Source of the DNA: Chloroflexota bacterium
Lineage (GTDB): Bacteria; Chloroflexota; Anaerolineae; Anaerolineales; Villigracilaceae
Assembly (NCBI GenBank): GCA_023459215.1
Contig: JAEWVF010000051.1
Span: 22,002-86,001 of the forward strand
Length of the DNA: 64,000 nt
Direction: 5' to 3'
The notes beneath the pieces are model-generated. The model saw only the letters and a list, made by a program, of their open reading frames with translations. It made no database searches and was not told where the DNA came from. The translations under genes were made by a program, and so were the position numbers. Of the stretch, positions 46,501 to 52,890 are shown in pieces. Each line of letters opens with the position of its first letter. The stretch's first letter is position 1.

Positions 46501-46814
46501 GGCTGTTTGAGGGAGAAGATGATGAAATTACTCATGGGCTGGGTTTGATATTAAGCTGGCAAAGCCGATCACATCGGAAGAATGTCACACATTGTGATCT
46601 ATTGGGTGATAATAACGATCCATACGGACATTGGTATCCAAAAAATTACTTTGATGATGATGTAAAGTTCATGGGAGCTAATTGTCGAGGCTCCTATGCT
46701 TCTGCACTTACCATTTCGCGTGAACAAGCATCACTATTAAATAAAAGTCGACTGCAAGCTAATGTTGATATGATTGTAGGAATCATGGAAGGATGGATAG
46801 GGTGGGCTAGATGA
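37596..46814 (+). CDS. Secreted RHS/YD-repeat polymorphic toxin with Ig-like repeat block and lipase-like tip
   Basis: A 3,072-residue protein. ATG 37596 follows GAGG. A signal-peptide-like helix (LLNILIISMIVISNFG) ends at VNAQG. A DUF6531-like start is seen (GDPINTRTGVFSYKTSDIGF), then a long YD-repeat shell (for example NLWEYVYDEVTAKLLRV, TRTYYDELNRPKRVVQNLVG). Ten repeats of about 82 residues (YAFNG.TYTNYSATT...YRFRADLNGTQFWS...NHC..PGC) follow, split 7+3 by a Pro/Thr linker. Then further YD repeats and the RHS core (YDPYGVVTTSTGS, RHYAPGMGRFLTRDTW, NFVDPTG). The last about 255 residues are a lipase-like domain with nucleophile motif AYSGGGQ and ITLGAPF. The stop overlaps the immunity gene start. 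Two dispersed repeats are read in frame. Confidence 0.92.
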   Translation: MQKHSISQSSKPSNHFLLNILIISMIVISNFGKMVSPVNAQGLEQEKVIHSNINEQQVSQKSNEASTKARIAKQEPAESFSEASATNEQMPAQQEFGAQLICLEDYCSEKKPGIHLVETVEGTAYLSPWGSFIPSTFSFRIDCDTAEYGCTQHDIYYHATFVIEWGSPFNRGYVNASFPAFSGSLPGTGFPGYSATGSLGQVPCGYNRGGTCTYETWGVLNANRIYPYELPSTNSHFIIQGNVHGLGTFDTIYKKISVEVSFDPEFLTAKLPEDAMRCTGCSNISTSNNANNYIGDPINTRTGVFSYKTSDIGFLSKAGDLSFQRIYISNNANVNETALGYGWTHNHDIRLIFSQPGFILFKDENANIFRFWDKGNDTFQPYNGVTATLRKNTSPFITYALETPSKTIYVFSSNGRVLSKTDEQGNLWEYVYDEVTAKLLRVNANNGARFLAFAYNDEGLLSLVSDHTERGVSFYYDDGTSTLTTAIDILGQSWQYEYDTDHRLLRVLDAQSQQVVRNTYYPSTDPFAGRIYQQYDGNDNLVVALTYNPDGSTTIQDGLGNTRTDVYNKAGVLVETSNPDLLSTTSKTYDHNFRPETVTDALGNQTELDWSDDGADLTSFTDAAENETTITYIDHKPQTITGPNGVATTYVYTDNLLTSVTTAGQTTNYTYYTTTPRQGLLETVQDPSGMVTKYEYDVHGQQTRVIANYDPNHGENEAGLYNLTTKYEYDELGRVTKISTSSGKADPAWLVSYNEYDDAGKLVLSVRNYNPDFSQNHQDLYNLTTRYTYDVRGRQIAVQDTYGSITRTYYNNANRIVAVVRNLALAGRTVEAAIADENIPARGSAGPGMNLRSDYYYDAAGNQIATQDERGIISRTYNDRVNRTVTSVQNLQGQDVYTTSLPTYDPLKPDENVISRSVSDANGNMIAIIDNSGVITRTYYDELNRPKRVVQNLVGQGIEVAWLADSACGSVDENLCTDTFYDVSGNLIATKDPQGIVTRTYYDQLNRPIRVVQNLQGQSIETNWLADSLCNQSDANGNVSINLCSDTVYDDSGRMIASQDSRGQITRTYYDAAGRVATVVRNLTGQDVEIDTPPARAAGAADENIRTDTEYDGAGRRSLTTDPLGNQVQYEYDLLGRLSKTTVNPWPEQPQNYQGPVSGEYYNLVTTYTYDALGRTLTTTDTADNISLSEYDPQSGLLLSTSRNDLQTVYHYDLFGRQIAVTDPQGSITRSYFDGLGRTVDTVRNLSNWEISNPIPPTGQTSSEVNLRSSVVYGSNGQVQESIATDGTVTEYEYDALGRQTRSGTPPLPGIRSVYDSLGRLVMSIAPSSDPNLEEVVTRYAYDAQGRLTDVWENYRPGYTADAETNVHTQYTYDAGGNRLTIRDGNGHATAFTYDKLGRLWTEADALGHTWTYSYNKNSNRTALLDANGATTQYEYSSQGRLVGIDYPSPDADVAFEYDFLGRRTEMQDGLGTTTWADYNDLNQPTAITDPFGDTVTYAYDDFGNRSGLTYPDSGMVVSYDFDQAQRPNLVSRDQSPAAEYVYDMLGRVQNINLANGVVSQYNYSETGQLESILHLAGEQELASYQYEYYDNGNRKQAVELVSGSGAATGPTVQVTVVDTSGIPLAGKTVYAFNGSTYTNYSRVTDAEGRASITLPAGSYRFRVDVDGTQFWSGEENHCEIGQCGSVEFSIPQPVLVSVTDSTGAPQAGLKVYAFDGTTYTNFSATTDANGQVSLRLPLGNYRFRADFNGTQFWSGPENHCPVPGCTMAEVRVTRPMTVSVKDHLSTPQAGIKVYAFDGAAYTNHSATTGEDGTATLTLPAGSYRFRADLNGTQFWSAAENHCEVVSDSASQGQGCESAKVTLSNALVVTVADTAGAPKPGVKVYAFNSSTYTNYSATTDENGQASFTLPEGSYRFRADYNGTQFWSGIANHCAVPGCDGATVTVTSSTLVTVVDSDGAPKSGLKVYAFNGSTYTNYSGTTNASGQVSFTLPQGSYRFRADLNGTQFWSAAANHCDVPGCDNASVVVSKPLTVTVKDTEGTPKSGLKVYAFNGATYTNYSATTNANGQVTLTLPFGSYRFRADLNGTQFWSASANHCSVVSASSTQGPGCESAEVTVSIPLVVSIRDGGGTALSGVKVYAFNGSSYTNYSASSDANGNATLTLPLGNYRFRADYNGLQYWSDTQNHCAIPGCASLNMIVGPQIPSATPSPTSAPTSTPEPTQTPQASPTVEAAPQETLTLTPEAWLPGAAKVFALARPGGEPKAVERLRPQQNQAGNQVVVTVLNTDEMPQPGLKVYAFDGAAYTNYSATTDSNGQAVFTLPQGEYRFRADFNGTQFWSGPENHCSTPGCASVSITVSVPVVVTVLNTDEMPKPGLKVYAFDGTAYTNYSATTDSNGQAVFTLPQGDYRFRADLNGTQFWSGPENHCSLPACTSAAITVSKPVTVTVAGQSGQPYPNLPAYAFDGTRYTGHSATTDASGKATFTLPLGEYRFRADYDGVQFWSSPSTGSGQAPQNHCTIPGCEAASVTLPGGTSEMSVMIDYEYDPLNRLTKATYSDPNNPGAGDRVFEYTYDAVGNRLSQTVTINGLSATTTYLYDDANRLTSVGGVAYTYDNNGNLLSDGANTYSYDAANRLISVTSSQGTVTSYGYNGLGDRLTETVNGVTTTFTMDLSPSTGLRAGSGLTQALSDGTHDYLYGHGRIAQSPITQSPNHQMEYFLGDALGSVRQLTDQTGAVTFAQTYDPYGVVTTSTGSSASGYGFTGEYQQDGLVYLRARHYAPGMGRFLTRDTWPGEVNRPLSLNRWGYVEGNSVNFVDPTGHCIGCFLFYFSGAGYNGTNIDDSEVTLLNEIEARTQAKVIKVYPYGLGTSGTANPFLSMLLASNPNAFLGKKSEEILAYLLGHDNDLMCHDYSSVKLNNWQYQVTFLAYSGGGQMAYTTAENLKEYVLIDDLITLGAPFKNYGGENIHQMWLFEGEDDEITHGLGLILSWQSRSHRKNVTHCDLLGDNNDPYGHWYPKNYFDDDVKFMGANCRGSYASALTISREQASLLNKSRLQANVDMIVGIMEGWIGWAR
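42436..45195 (+). repeat. Ten tandem about 246-bp repeats coding Ig-like/carboxypeptidase-regulatory-like domains
   Basis: Seven units occupy 42436-44205 and three occupy about 44425-45195, separated by a Pro/Thr linker with a short Ala/Gly segment. Each unit has a VTV.D..G.P..GLKVYAF core, an FTLP.G.YRFRAD.NGTQFWS strand pair and an NHC...GC cysteine pair. Units 3 and 6 carry the same extra loop (SxSxxxTQGxGCES type). Units 8 and 9 are nearly identical, showing recent duplication. Confidence 0.9.
45107..45130 (+). repeat. Dispersed CCCTTCGAC-type repeat in the tenth Ig-like unit
   Basis: It is read as PSTGSGQA in the middle of the FWS...NHC segment. The other nine units lack it, so it is a clear in-frame insertion of 27 bases including flanks. 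Confidence 0.85.
45611..45635 (+). repeat. Dispersed CCCTTCGAC-type repeat near the RHS core
   Basis: It is read as PSTGLRAG between MDLS and GLTQ. RHS proteins normally run through 'DLN.GL.QVL' without such an insert. Diverged copies sit at the same place in the orphan cassettes (49301, 50977). Confidence 0.75.
45702..45735 (+). repeat. ATCACC/CAATCACC micro-repeat inside the RHS core
   Basis: The stretch encodes SPITQSPNHQ between GRIAQ and MEYFLGDALG. At the same place the orphans carry other micro-repeat inserts (LDMDTLDT at 49401; LTPDTGAPNT at 51081), marking an insertion-tolerant loop. Confidence 0.6.
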
Positions 46815-47362
46815 TGAAAAGCAAGAGAACTATCTTTGGAATATCGTGTTTGTCAGCGATATTGATAGGAATAGCGGTTATTGCCTGGTTTAAATTTGGC
46901 ATTATACAACCCTATGATGATTTTATACAAAAAGAGCAAAGCATTTTGTCTTTGTTGGACGAACTAAATGCCGATGTAGAGCAACAGCTTCCTCCTTTAC
47001 CTCCTAAATCAAAATTGGAAGGTAAGAGTTTCTATGGCCTGGACAATTCATCTTTTTATAAAGCTCATGGTAGATGGCTTACCTTAAATATTTCAACATC
47101 GCTGACATCGGATGAATTATTTACATATTATCATCTAGCATTGTCCGAGAGAGGATGGTCAGAAAAAAAGAAGCCTGGAACCGTCGCTTCTATTTATTAT
47201 TATCATGAGACAAGCTGTCTACGGCTCGGTATTCCAGGTGGTGATTCTTATATAATCGTGATTTGGCATGATTATGAAAAACAACCTTTTGCGCCGGTTA
47301 TTCCCGACCAAAACGTTACCAGATTTTTTGAATTTGGCCGTAACGTTGCGAAATGTCCATAA
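46811..47362 (+). CDS. Putative membrane-anchored immunity protein (first lipase-like toxin)
   Basis: A 183-residue protein. The N-terminal membrane helix (FGISCLSAILIGIAVIAWF) is followed by an outer domain with SIYYYHETSCLRLGIPGG and YIIVIWHDYEKQPFAPVIP. It overlaps the RHS stop by 4 bases (ATGA). A homologue at 48455-49018 sits behind the second, related toxin, and this toxin/immunity pairing is the main reason for the call. The anchored outer domain fits protection against a lipase-type toxin acting at the envelope. The family is not recognised. Confidence 0.75.
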   Translation: MMKSKRTIFGISCLSAILIGIAVIAWFKFGIIQPYDDFIQKEQSILSLLDELNADVEQQLPPLPPKSKLEGKSFYGLDNSSFYKAHGRWLTLNISTSLTSDELFTYYHLALSERGWSEKKKPGTVASIYYYHETSCLRLGIPGGDSYIIVIWHDYEKQPFAPVIPDQNVTRFFEFGRNVAKCP

Positions 47363-47363
47363 A

Positions 47364-48458
47364 GCATTCGGCTCCGTGCGCCAACTGACCGATGCGGACG
47401 GCGCAGTAACCCTGGCGCGGACGTATGACCCCTATGGCACAGTCAACACCAGCAGCGGAGCCGGCTCCAGCACTTACGGCTTCGCGTCCGAGTACCAGTC
47501 CGGCGACTCGGTTTATTTGCGCTCACGATTCTATACGCCTTCAACCGGCCGCTTCCTGACCCGTGACACCTGGAACGGCGATGCCAACCGTCCGCTCTCC
47601 TTAAATCGCTGGGCGTATGTCGAGGGGAATCCAGTCAATTTAACTGATCCTTTGGGCTTATGCCCAAACTGTTTTGTTTTCTTCTTCCCAGGGGCAGGCA
47701 ATCAAGGAGACACTAACAATAACGGAAACATGGATGACGATGATCTTGGAATGGGCGAAGCCCAAATGGTCCAAGACTTAAGGAGCCGAACAGGGGCCAC
47801 CGTTATCCCAATTTATCCCTATGGCGCAGGGGTCGGCGGAAACATTATTAAGGATAATATCTTTGAGGCCATAATCCCAACCATGAAACAGAAAAGTAAT
47901 ATTCCTTGGCATAAGGCACAAGAAATAATAGCCCGGTTGTTAGGCGACGATATATTTGCCTGTTACAACAGCAACTACGGGGTAGGCCAATTTGATGACA
48001 ACTTGCTCGAAATAGCCTTTATTGCATATAGTGGAGGAGGACAAATGGCTTATTCTACCGCCCAAGAACTTGATGGGAAATTGGTTGTTGATAATTTGAT
48101 TCTGTTTGGATCGCCCGTCATTTTCCATAAAGGTATGGGAAATATTGATACATTGTGGTCGTTTTTTGGTACACAGGATTCTCTTCCACTTATCAGGAGT
48201 GGAGCATGGTCACTTACTACTGATAAGTGGACCTTTTGCGAATTATTTGGAGATGATGAATCGCCGTATATCCATTATGATGAACATCACAATAATGACT
48301 ACTTCGATGTTAACCCAGGCAAGTTTAACGGCTCATTTTGCTTTGGAAAATATCCTGAGAAATCAATTTCGAGAGAAGTAGCGGCGAAATCTGGGCTTAG
48401 CCACTATGAAGCCAATCTAGTATATTTTGTAAACATAATCACTGGAACATCAAAATGA
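47364..48458 (+). pseudogene. Orphan RHS-core/lipase-like toxin cassette (second tip)
   Basis: Homology to the RHS core begins abruptly 2 bases after the preceding immunity gene, at GSVRQLTDADGAV. It runs through YDPYGTVNTSSGAG, GRFLTRDTWNGDANRPLSLN and NLTDPLG into a toxin domain related to the first tip (FFFPGAGNQGDT, FIAYSGGGQMAYSTAQEL, LILFGSPV). There is no signal peptide, start codon or ribosome site of its own; an ATG at 47268 lies inside the immunity gene. It is best read as a silent donor cassette that could replace the active tip by recombination in the shared core. The reading frame is intact. Confidence 0.82.
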
Positions 48459-49018
48459 AAAATCTAACCAGCCTGATTCTGAAGATAATACTTATTCTAT
48501 CTTCATGTATTGCAATCGCAGGCGCACTATATGTGTATTATATTTTTGGCATTCTTAAGCCATATGAAGAGTTTCGCGCCAAAGAGATTGATACCATTCC
48601 CTTATTTGATGCGCTTAATGAGGGTATAGAGCGTAGCCTTCCTGATCTACCTCCTAATTCTGTTTTGGAGAAAAAATCGTCTGTTGGAATACAACCGACA
48701 GCCTATATGGGACATGGTCGCTGGATGCGCATGGCAGTCGCATCTGAAATGCCCGCCGAGTATATTTCCGAATATTATCGCTCATATTTGCTGGAAGACG
48801 GTTGGCTAATAAATCCATTTCGCCAAGTTTCTGGCCATGACTATTATTACCGTGGAACAAGTTGCATTCAAATCTTGTTGCCAAGCGAATATGTTCGCAC
48901 TTTTTATCTTATTATTTGGCATGATTTCAAAAGTCAATCTTTTAGCCCGAGCTTACCTAATGCACTTTCAATAAGATTTTTTGAACTTGATTGGGGTGAT
49001 ATCTCAACATGCCCTTAA
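48455..49018 (+). CDS. Putative membrane-anchored immunity protein (second toxin)
   Basis: A 187-residue homologue of the immunity protein at 46811. It has an N-terminal membrane helix (LKIILILSSCIAIAGALYVY), FGILKPYEEF, HDYYYRGTSCIQILLPSE and YLIIWHDFKSQSFSPSLP; the C-terminal RFFEL...CP end is shared. It overlaps the toxin frame by 4 bases. Unlike the orphan toxin it has a complete start, so it may be expressed and protect against sibling cells carrying tip 2. Confidence 0.75.
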   Translation: MKNLTSLILKIILILSSCIAIAGALYVYYIFGILKPYEEFRAKEIDTIPLFDALNEGIERSLPDLPPNSVLEKKSSVGIQPTAYMGHGRWMRMAVASEMPAEYISEYYRSYLLEDGWLINPFRQVSGHDYYYRGTSCIQILLPSEYVRTFYLIIWHDFKSQSFSPSLPNALSIRFFELDWGDISTCP

Positions 49019-49090
49019 CCTTTTCTTACACATACTGCAAATCTACATGACAACATCAGTTTTTAAAGATTGAGCAGGCAGGAAAGGATA

Positions 49091-50480
49091 CACGTCTGAC
49101 CATCGCTGGATGCATCGCCTACACCTGCGACAACAACGGCAATCTGCTCTCGGACGGAGTTAATACCTACACCTACAATGCTGCCAACCGCCTGATTTCC
49201 ATCACTGGCCCACAGAGAACAGTGACTTACGCGTACAATGGCCTCGGCGACCGCCTGCAAGAGACCGTGAATGGAGTCACCACCACACCTTCACAATGGA
49301 CATTTCGACTTCGCTCAATGCAGGCCTGAATACAGGTTTGACCCAGGCCCTCTCGGATGGAGAGCACGAGTACCTGTACGGGGCTGGCCGCATTGCCCAA
49401 TTAGACATGGATACACTGGATACTGAATACTTTTTAGGCGACGCTCTCGGCTCGGTGCGCCAACTGACCGACCAAACCGGAGCAGTAGCCTTTGCCCAGA
49501 CCTACGATCCCTATGGAGTTGTAACCGCCTCAACCGGCTCTTCCGCCAGCGGATACGGATTCACGGGTGAATACCAACAAGACGGCCTGGTCTACCTGCG
49601 CGCGCGGCACTACGCCCCCGGCATGGGCCGCTTCCTGACCCGCGACACCTGGAGCGGCGATGCCAACCGTCCGCTGTCGTTCAATAGATGGAATTACACC
49701 GACGGGAATCCGGTGAATTTTACAGATCCATCAGGGTATAAAAGATTTCCGATGAGTTGCTTTGATAGTAACGACCCGATTTGCGCTGACAGAGCGTTGC
49801 AATTAAAGCAAGTGGGTAATAACATTAAGGAAGAAGTCAGAGCAGGAGGCCTATTACCCGTGGAAGGATTTGCGCGTTATGTGGATTACGCTCTTCCCTT
49901 ATTTGATAATAATATTCGAGGCATGATGTGGGCACTTACCATCACTATTGATGGGTTTGATCTGAATGGAAAACCGCTGCCACTGCAAATTGGTAACCCC
50001 AATTTCACTTATTGGCTAGGTTATGATTGGTTACCTTATAAACAAAGTCGTGAAGTGCCGAATTGGGGTGGTACGCAAAACTGGATTGACTCAAAGAGAG
50101 GGGATTGGAAAGAAGAATATTGGGACAAGACAGCTAACCAAGCTTTTCATTTTTGGTTCTACGTAGCTCTCACCTATGATGAAGATTTAAGCATAGCTAG
50201 GTTTGCAAACTGGTATCACGATAACCCAAATGATTGGGAAGAGATAAATTTTCTTGACGACTCGCCTCCTCCACCTTCGGGTGCGACAAGGGAGGATTGG
50301 AATTTGTCAAATGTGGGAATGGAACTTGGCCAAATATTGCGTGCTGATTGGAACGCACTGCTTCGAATATGGCAGGCAGAGTGTGATTCAGAATGGCAAG
50401 ATGCTACGGGGCATGTCTTTACCAGTCCGGGTGCATGGATTCGAACAAATCTAAAGGCTCCTCCGCATGGAATGAGATAA
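49091..50480 (+). pseudogene. Orphan RHS-core cassette with unrelated toxin tip (third)
   Basis: RHS homology starts near 49091 (YTCDNNGNLLSDGVNTYTYN). A 2-base insertion near 49286 shifts the frame just before FTMDIST, so the frame restarts at or after ATG 49296. The core runs through EYFLGDALGSVRQLTDQTGA, HYAPGMGRFLTRDTWSGDAN and NFTDPSGYK. The following about 245-residue tip is not lipase-like. It has NQAFHFWFYVALTYDEDL, ARFANWYHDN and EDWNLSNVGMELGQIL. I do not recognise the toxin family. There is no export signal, consistent with a stored cassette. Confidence 0.75.
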
Positions 50481-50484
50481 CAAC

Positions 50485-50859
50485 ATGAAAAAACAATTTT
50501 GTTTTTTCCTTATTTTGGTAATAACAACAGTGAGTGTCATTGTGTTTTTGTTTCTTTTCAACATTCAAACAATGGCTAATCGTCAACGTCATATTTTCTG
50601 TGAACTCCTAAAACCTGGGATGAGTAGAAATAATGTTTTGAGTACCCTTGAACAATTTGGAAGTTTTGAACACTCATCTATATTAACATCAGCTGTTGGA
50701 AATGGAAATTTTGTGGTTTATATGAAATATATCGATATACGCGTAGTAGGACATAAAACCTATGTCCTTACTTTTCAGAACGATAAATATACGGGCGTCT
50801 CGGCATTAACGGGTTTTTGGCAAGGAATAGATAATGTTGAATCGGTATGTTCTCCTTGA
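50485..50859 (+). CDS. Putative immunity protein for the third toxin tip
   Basis: A 124-residue protein with an N-terminal membrane helix (FCFFLILVITTVSVIVFLFL) followed by a small alpha/beta domain (CELLKPGMSRNNVLSTLEQF, then NFVVYMKYIDIRVVG). It starts 4 bases after the tip-3 stop codon, the usual place of an immunity gene, and is unrelated to the other two immunity proteins, as expected for an unrelated toxin. The GMSRNNVLSTLEQFG stretch resembles SmpA/BamE-like folds. Confidence 0.6.
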   Translation: MKKQFCFFLILVITTVSVIVFLFLFNIQTMANRQRHIFCELLKPGMSRNNVLSTLEQFGSFEHSSILTSAVGNGNFVVYMKYIDIRVVGHKTYVLTFQNDKYTGVSALTGFWQGIDNVESVCSP

Positions 50860-50893
50860 AACAACTCTATTTCCACGGGCATCGGACCATCTT

Positions 50894-51335
50894 CTACGGT
50901 CAGTTACCGTTACAATGGGCAGGGCGACCGGCTTCAGGAAACTGTAAGTGGATCGACCACCACCTTCACAATGGACATTTCGACTTCGCTCAATGCAGGC
51001 CTGAATACAGGTTTGACCCAGGCCCTCTCGGATGGAGAGCATGAGTACCTGTACGGGGCTGGCCGCATTGCTCAAGTTGACCTGACACCTGACACCGGAG
51101 CACCTAACACCGTCGAGTACTTCCTCTCCGATGCTCTCGGCTCTGCCGAAGGGCCAACTGAGCGACCAAACCGGGGCAGTGACCTTTGCCCAGACCTACG
51201 ACCCTGAGCCTGCCCTGAGTGTAACGAAGGGGAGTTATAACCACCTCAACCGGCTCCTCCGCCAGCGGATATGGATTCACGGGCGAATACCAGCAAGACA
51301 GCCTGGTCTACCTGCGCGCGCGGCATTACGCCCCT
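50894..51335 (+). pseudogene. Decayed fourth RHS-core fragment
   Basis: Homology to the core runs from VSYRYNGQGDRLQETVSG through MDISTSLNAGL and EHEYLYGAGRIAQ to YFLSDALGS. It then shifts frame near 51140 (an insert in the SVRQLTD region), is interrupted by a dispersed repeat at 51208-51232, and ends at RARHYAP (51335). No toxin tip remains. It is a relic of a further cassette exchange. Confidence 0.8.
51208..51232 (-). repeat. Dispersed CCCTTCG...CTCAGGGCAGGC repeat inserted in the RHS relic
   Basis: It lies in reverse orientation. The three paralogous cores read ACGATCCCTATGGAGT or similar at this place. Here TATG is replaced by about 27 bases of the repeat, giving a direct record of an insertion. 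Confidence 0.8.
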
Positions 51336-51350
51336 TATCTTAAACGGTTT

Positions 51351-51407
51351 CTCCAAGGTGACGCGATCGAATATCTTGCGAAAAAGCAAAAGCCAGACGG
51401 AAAATAA
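51351..51407 (+). pseudogene. 3' remnant of an Arc-type RHH gene
   Basis: The frame GDAIEYLAKKQKPDGK, then TAA, aligns with the end of the RHH protein at 36913-37101 (KALEALAKEQKSAGK). DNA similarity continues past the stop for about 140 bases. It is fused directly to the broken RHS fragment. Confidence 0.65.
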
Positions 51408-51500
51408 GCGTCTGCCCTTCATCCATTCCGGCATTTTGGGTAAAAGCACGAATATGTTCGGGCAAAGCTGGTGGAAAGAAAAGTTTGATCACTATATAAG
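51392..51500 (-). pseudogene. Decayed copy of the minus-strand RHH ORF
   Basis: It reads IKLFFPPALPEHIRAFTQNA and GMDEGQTLIFRLAFAFSQ, matching the ORF at 36956-37192. The ATG is lost, the TATAAT has become TGTAAT, and the upstream palindrome is degraded (GGTTCATGAAGAATC). With the RHH 3' end it forms a block homologous to 37050-37235. The rest of 51500-51737 shows no gene. Confidence 0.5.
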
Positions 51501-51737
51501 GGGAATTACAACCTGAAATTGGTTCATGAAGAATCATATTTGCGTCAATCACTTTCTCAACAATGTTGTTTCTATACATATGGATATGAATGAGCCGCAA
51601 CCCTGGCCAAGTTTTTCCGAAACCTATTTTGAAAAGATGCAATATAAAATTCAAGAAATTAATCGTTGTTTCTGGTAAACCATGCTAGACTCTTTGATAG
51701 GCTCGAATTTTCATGAGCATCTGGATGAGGAGCTTTT

Positions 51738-52760
51738 ATGCCAAAAAGAGCATCCGATTGGGGAGCTTTCTTGAGAACACTGCTGCTTTTGAAACATTTG
51801 CAGCAAGCGCCGGCCACCGCCTTGGAACTTATCGAGGCTGTTCAGAAGACCCTGGGCAAAGATTGTTATCCTGCAGATCCTGGCGCCCGCAGAGATGCGT
51901 TTAAGCACGACCGCGAAAGATTGCGGGATCGATTTTTGGCCGATTTTCACTTTGACCCCAAAAACCATTTATATATTCTCGACGACCCTGGACCATTTGG
52001 CGCCCTGACTCTTGGAGAGGATAGCTTACGTGGACTGGCACTTCTTGCGCGTGATTTTGGCAATGGGTTGGGAGAGCGAGTTTACCTGCGTGATTTGCTG
52101 AATGAATTAATTGGGCGGCTTTCATCTGAAAACCGCCGGCTGCTCGAAAGCCAGCCCGAATCGCCGGTTATCGGGATGCGGCAGTTTGTTGACAAAGGAA
52201 ACATCTCGACTCGCGTTTGGGAAACAGTGCAAAAAGCAACAGAGAAGCGCCGCAAACTTTCATTTCGTTATCTTTCCCCACGGTACAAAGATAACCTGCC
52301 AGTGTATTTTGAAGTCTCCCCCATTCACCTGAAATACCAGGATGGGCACTGGTATTTACGCGCCTGGATGCTCAAGCGCGAACCACAAGAATTTCCTGGC
52401 GGCGAACCGGAATATATCCGTTTTCGATTGACTTATATTCAGGAAGATGAGGCGCTCAAACTGTGGCCGACAGTCTTCCCAGAGCGTTTTCGCACCCCGC
52501 CTCGTTACCTGGTTGAGTACGAACTAACCCCGGAAATTGGTCGCGGTGAAATTAGCCATCACTTCGCCGAGACACAGATCACCCGCCAAGCGGATGGCAG
52601 GGCCTGTGTTCGCGGTTTTACCGATGATATTTGGGAGGCAGGACGGTTGCTGCTGGCCTATGGAGAGGGATGCATTGTTTGGGGCGGACAGGAACTGCGC
52701 CGCGAAATGGAGCGCAGGGTCGAGGGCATGGCGCGCAATTACGGTTTTTTTGTTGAATAA
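51738..52760 (+). CDS. WYL-domain transcriptional regulator (CRISPR-associated)
   Basis: A 340-residue protein. An N-terminal winged-helix region (WGAFLRTLLLLKHLQQAP, then AFKHDRERLRDRF) precedes a WYL domain at about 165-250 (RKLSFRYLSPRYKDN, SPIHLKYQDGHWYLRAWML) and a C-terminal WCX-like extension. GAGGAG is 5 bases before the ATG. It sits 130 bases ahead of cas3 on the same strand, the usual place of WYL regulators in I-D loci. WYL domains bind ligands such as nucleotides or nucleic acid; control of the cas operon is inferred. Confidence 0.88.
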   Translation: MPKRASDWGAFLRTLLLLKHLQQAPATALELIEAVQKTLGKDCYPADPGARRDAFKHDRERLRDRFLADFHFDPKNHLYILDDPGPFGALTLGEDSLRGLALLARDFGNGLGERVYLRDLLNELIGRLSSENRRLLESQPESPVIGMRQFVDKGNISTRVWETVQKATEKRRKLSFRYLSPRYKDNLPVYFEVSPIHLKYQDGHWYLRAWMLKREPQEFPGGEPEYIRFRLTYIQEDEALKLWPTVFPERFRTPPRYLVEYELTPEIGRGEISHHFAETQITRQADGRACVRGFTDDIWEAGRLLLAYGEGCIVWGGQELRREMERRVEGMARNYGFFVE

Positions 52761-52890
52761 TCCCTGTTCGCAGCCGGGTGGTGCATTCATGTGGGTAAGT
52801 CTCTCTGTATAATGGAAGTAACCGGCCAAGCAAGGGGGGCGGGGGTGAGCCGGAAAATTTGGCCCAGGTTGGAAGAGCGGAGATACCTGA

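Noticed and set aside
37596..46814. RHS gene as part of an insertion sequence (H-repeat) element
   Set aside because: No transposase or H-repeat-like gene is found in the island; only RHH fragments flank it.
47268..47363. ATG 47268 as the start of the second toxin cassette
   Set aside because: It lies inside the first immunity gene in another frame; RHS homology only begins after that gene's stop at 47362.
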